Origin: Alphaproteobacteria bacterium
GTDB taxonomy: Bacteria; Pseudomonadota; Alphaproteobacteria; UBA8366
Length of the DNA: 64,000 nt
Direction: 5' to 3'
NCBI GenBank assembly: GCA_009377445.1
Contig: WHUA01000004.1
Location: 149,273 to 213,272 of the forward strand
A model generated the notes under the pieces. The model was not told the origin of the DNA and did no database searches. It worked only from the letters and a program-made list of their open reading frames with translations. Position numbers and translations under genes: made by a program. This document shows positions 62,746 to 64,000 of this stretch, piece by piece; position 1 is the first letter of the stretch; each line of letters opens with the position of its first letter.

Positions 62746-64000
62746 GATGCGGCGATCAAGGATGATCCGAAGGATATCAGACGCTTACGAGAGAGGCTCG
62801 AAAACTGCCCTGGGAATGGCCGCGGCGGGCCTTCTGGCTGTTTTCGTCGCCTGCCTGCCGGCGGCGGCGCTCGCCCAGGGCGTCATGCGCATAGCGGCGG
62901 TGGTGAACGACGACGTCATCTCCGCATACGACCTCAACCAGCGCGTCCGGATGGTCATGATCACGGGGCGCATTCCCGACACCCCGGAGAACAAACGGCG
63001 CCTGGCCGAGCAGGTGCTGCGCAACATGATCGACGAACAATTGCAGCTCCAGGAAGCGAAGCGCCTCAACATCAGCGTCAGTGACGAGGAGTTGAATCGG
63101 CTCCTGACGAAGCTCAATGCACAGAACAAGGTTCCGGCCGGCACGCTGGAGTCGATCCTGACGCGTGCCGATGTCGACGTTAACGCGCTCAGGGCCAAGC
63201 TGCGGGCGGACGAAGCCTGGGGCAAAGTGCTGCGGGAGCGGTTGCAGCAACAGGTGATCATCAGCGACGAAGAGATCGACGAAGAGCTCAAGCGGCTCCA
63301 AGCCGTCCAGCATCTTCCGCGCCACCGCGTCGCCGAGATATTCCTTCCGGTCGATAATCCCGACGCGGAAAAGAAGGTCTATGAACTGGCCGAGCGGCTG
63401 ATGCAGCAGATCCGCGGCGGCGCCGACTTCAGCGCCCTGGCAAGGGAGTTCTCACAGAGCGCCAGCGCCGCTGTCGGCGGCGACCTCGGCTGGGTGACGA
63501 AAGGCCAGCTCGATCCTCAGATCGACCAGGTTCTGGCCGCAACGGGCGAGCGGCAGGTCGCCGGGCCGGTGCAAACCGTGGCCGGGTTCCACATCCTGAT
63601 GGTGATCGACCGGATCGTGCCGTCGGCGGGCGGAAGCAGCGACCTCACGCTCGACTACACGCAGCTTGTCGTGCCGATCGCGCAAGCCGGCGGCGGGCAA
63701 CAGGAACAGCAGCTCGCTCAGCAGATCCGCGCGGACGTGCAGAGCTGCGACGACCTGCGCGCGGCGGCGGCGAGCATGGATGCGAAATCGGAGGATGTAA
63801 AAGGGGCCCGGCTCAAGGAATTGCCCGCCGCGCTCGGCGAGCGTCTCGCCAAGCTCGATGTCGGCGACACCACGGAGCCGTTGCAAACCGCCGAAGGCGT
63901 GTTCATCGCCACGCTGTGCGCGCGAAAGGGCGGCTCCAACGCATTGCCGAGCCGCGACCAGATCCAGAACCGGCTTGGCAACGACCGGTTCAACCTCCTC
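62746..64000 (+). CDS. surA: Periplasmic chaperone and peptidyl-prolyl isomerase SurA, C-terminus cut by window edge
   Basis: At least 418 residues. A signal peptide (GMAAAGLLAVFVACLPAAALAQ) is followed by the SurA N-terminal domain (AAVVNDDVISAYDLNQRVRMVM, and NMIDEQLQLQEAKRLNISVSDEEL). The first parvulin domain is HRVAEIFLPVDNPDAEK...FSALAREFSQSASAAVGGDLGWV. A second begins LDYTQLVVPIAQ. The frame is open at the last base. SurA escorts LptD and other barrels through the periplasm, so lptD-surA is a functional pair. A second ATG at 62761 is possible. Confidence 0.93.

Overview
This window looks like a piece of an alphaproteobacterial chromosome, most likely Rhodospirillales-like. The evidence is the high GC coding sequence and a set of neighbours I associate with that group: gatC-gatA beside ruvX, pyrB-pyrC-plsY-dprA-topA-rnr, rpmG facing divK, dinB with an N-terminal zinc ribbon, an EipB-type envelope protein, hda behind a PerM-type permease, and lptF/lptG/lptD/surA. 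There are no rRNA, tRNA or CRISPR loci that I can recognise.

Region 1-10.3 kb is accessory and metabolic. It holds a UbiD-family decarboxylase cut by the window edge, hspQ, an alpha/beta hydrolase, a VOC protein, a luciferase-like oxidoreductase, a GT39 and GT2-GtrA glycosyltransferase pair, an aldo/keto reductase, and a thioredoxin-fold protein coupled by an ATGA overlap to a UGSC-family selenoprotein. The selenoprotein is the highlight. Its frame is interrupted by one TGA at 10076-10078 inside a D-[TGA]-G-S-C motif. A bacterial SECIS hairpin lies at the right distance behind it, and the frame then resumes for 80 codons. Ordinary gene callers would split it.

Region 10.3-24 kb holds gatB, gatA and gatC (tRNA-dependent amidotransferase). 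Between gatB and gatA sits an intact 2,598-bp IS1595-family element with exact 8-bp target duplications, matching inverted repeats and passenger genes, one with an HEPN-like motif. Then come ruvX, a small membrane protein, a DsbA-fold isomerase, pyrB with a pyrC paralogue that lacks the metal-binding HxH, plsY, dprA and a DUF2336 protein.

Region 24-48 kb is core genome: topA, rnr, an S41 lipoprotein protease, a NUDIX hydrolase, rpmG, divK, a ROK kinase, dinB, eipB, aspS, rnd, and a polyphosphate cluster (ppk1-ppx, a SixA-like phosphatase, a CYTH-CHAD protein). A four-gene operon of DUF2066, CDP-alcohol phosphatidyltransferase, PerM and Hda follows. The AspRS carries a His that is typical of the non-discriminating type, which fits use of GatCAB to make Asn-tRNA(Asn).

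Region 48-64 kb holds purM-purN, a tiny membrane protein, ndk, an ABC-F ATPase, holC, pepA, lptF, lptG, lptD and the start of surA. lptF and lptG are separated by an opposite-strand operon that encodes a complete decaprenyl-phosphoryl-arabinose pathway (phosphoribosyltransferase, DprE1, DprE2), known best from mycobacteria. Upstream of that operon is a perfect CtrA-type box, TTAA-N7-TTAAC. Seven copies of a hairpin repeat at three intergenic loci, with compensatory stem changes, form a REP/BIME-like family.
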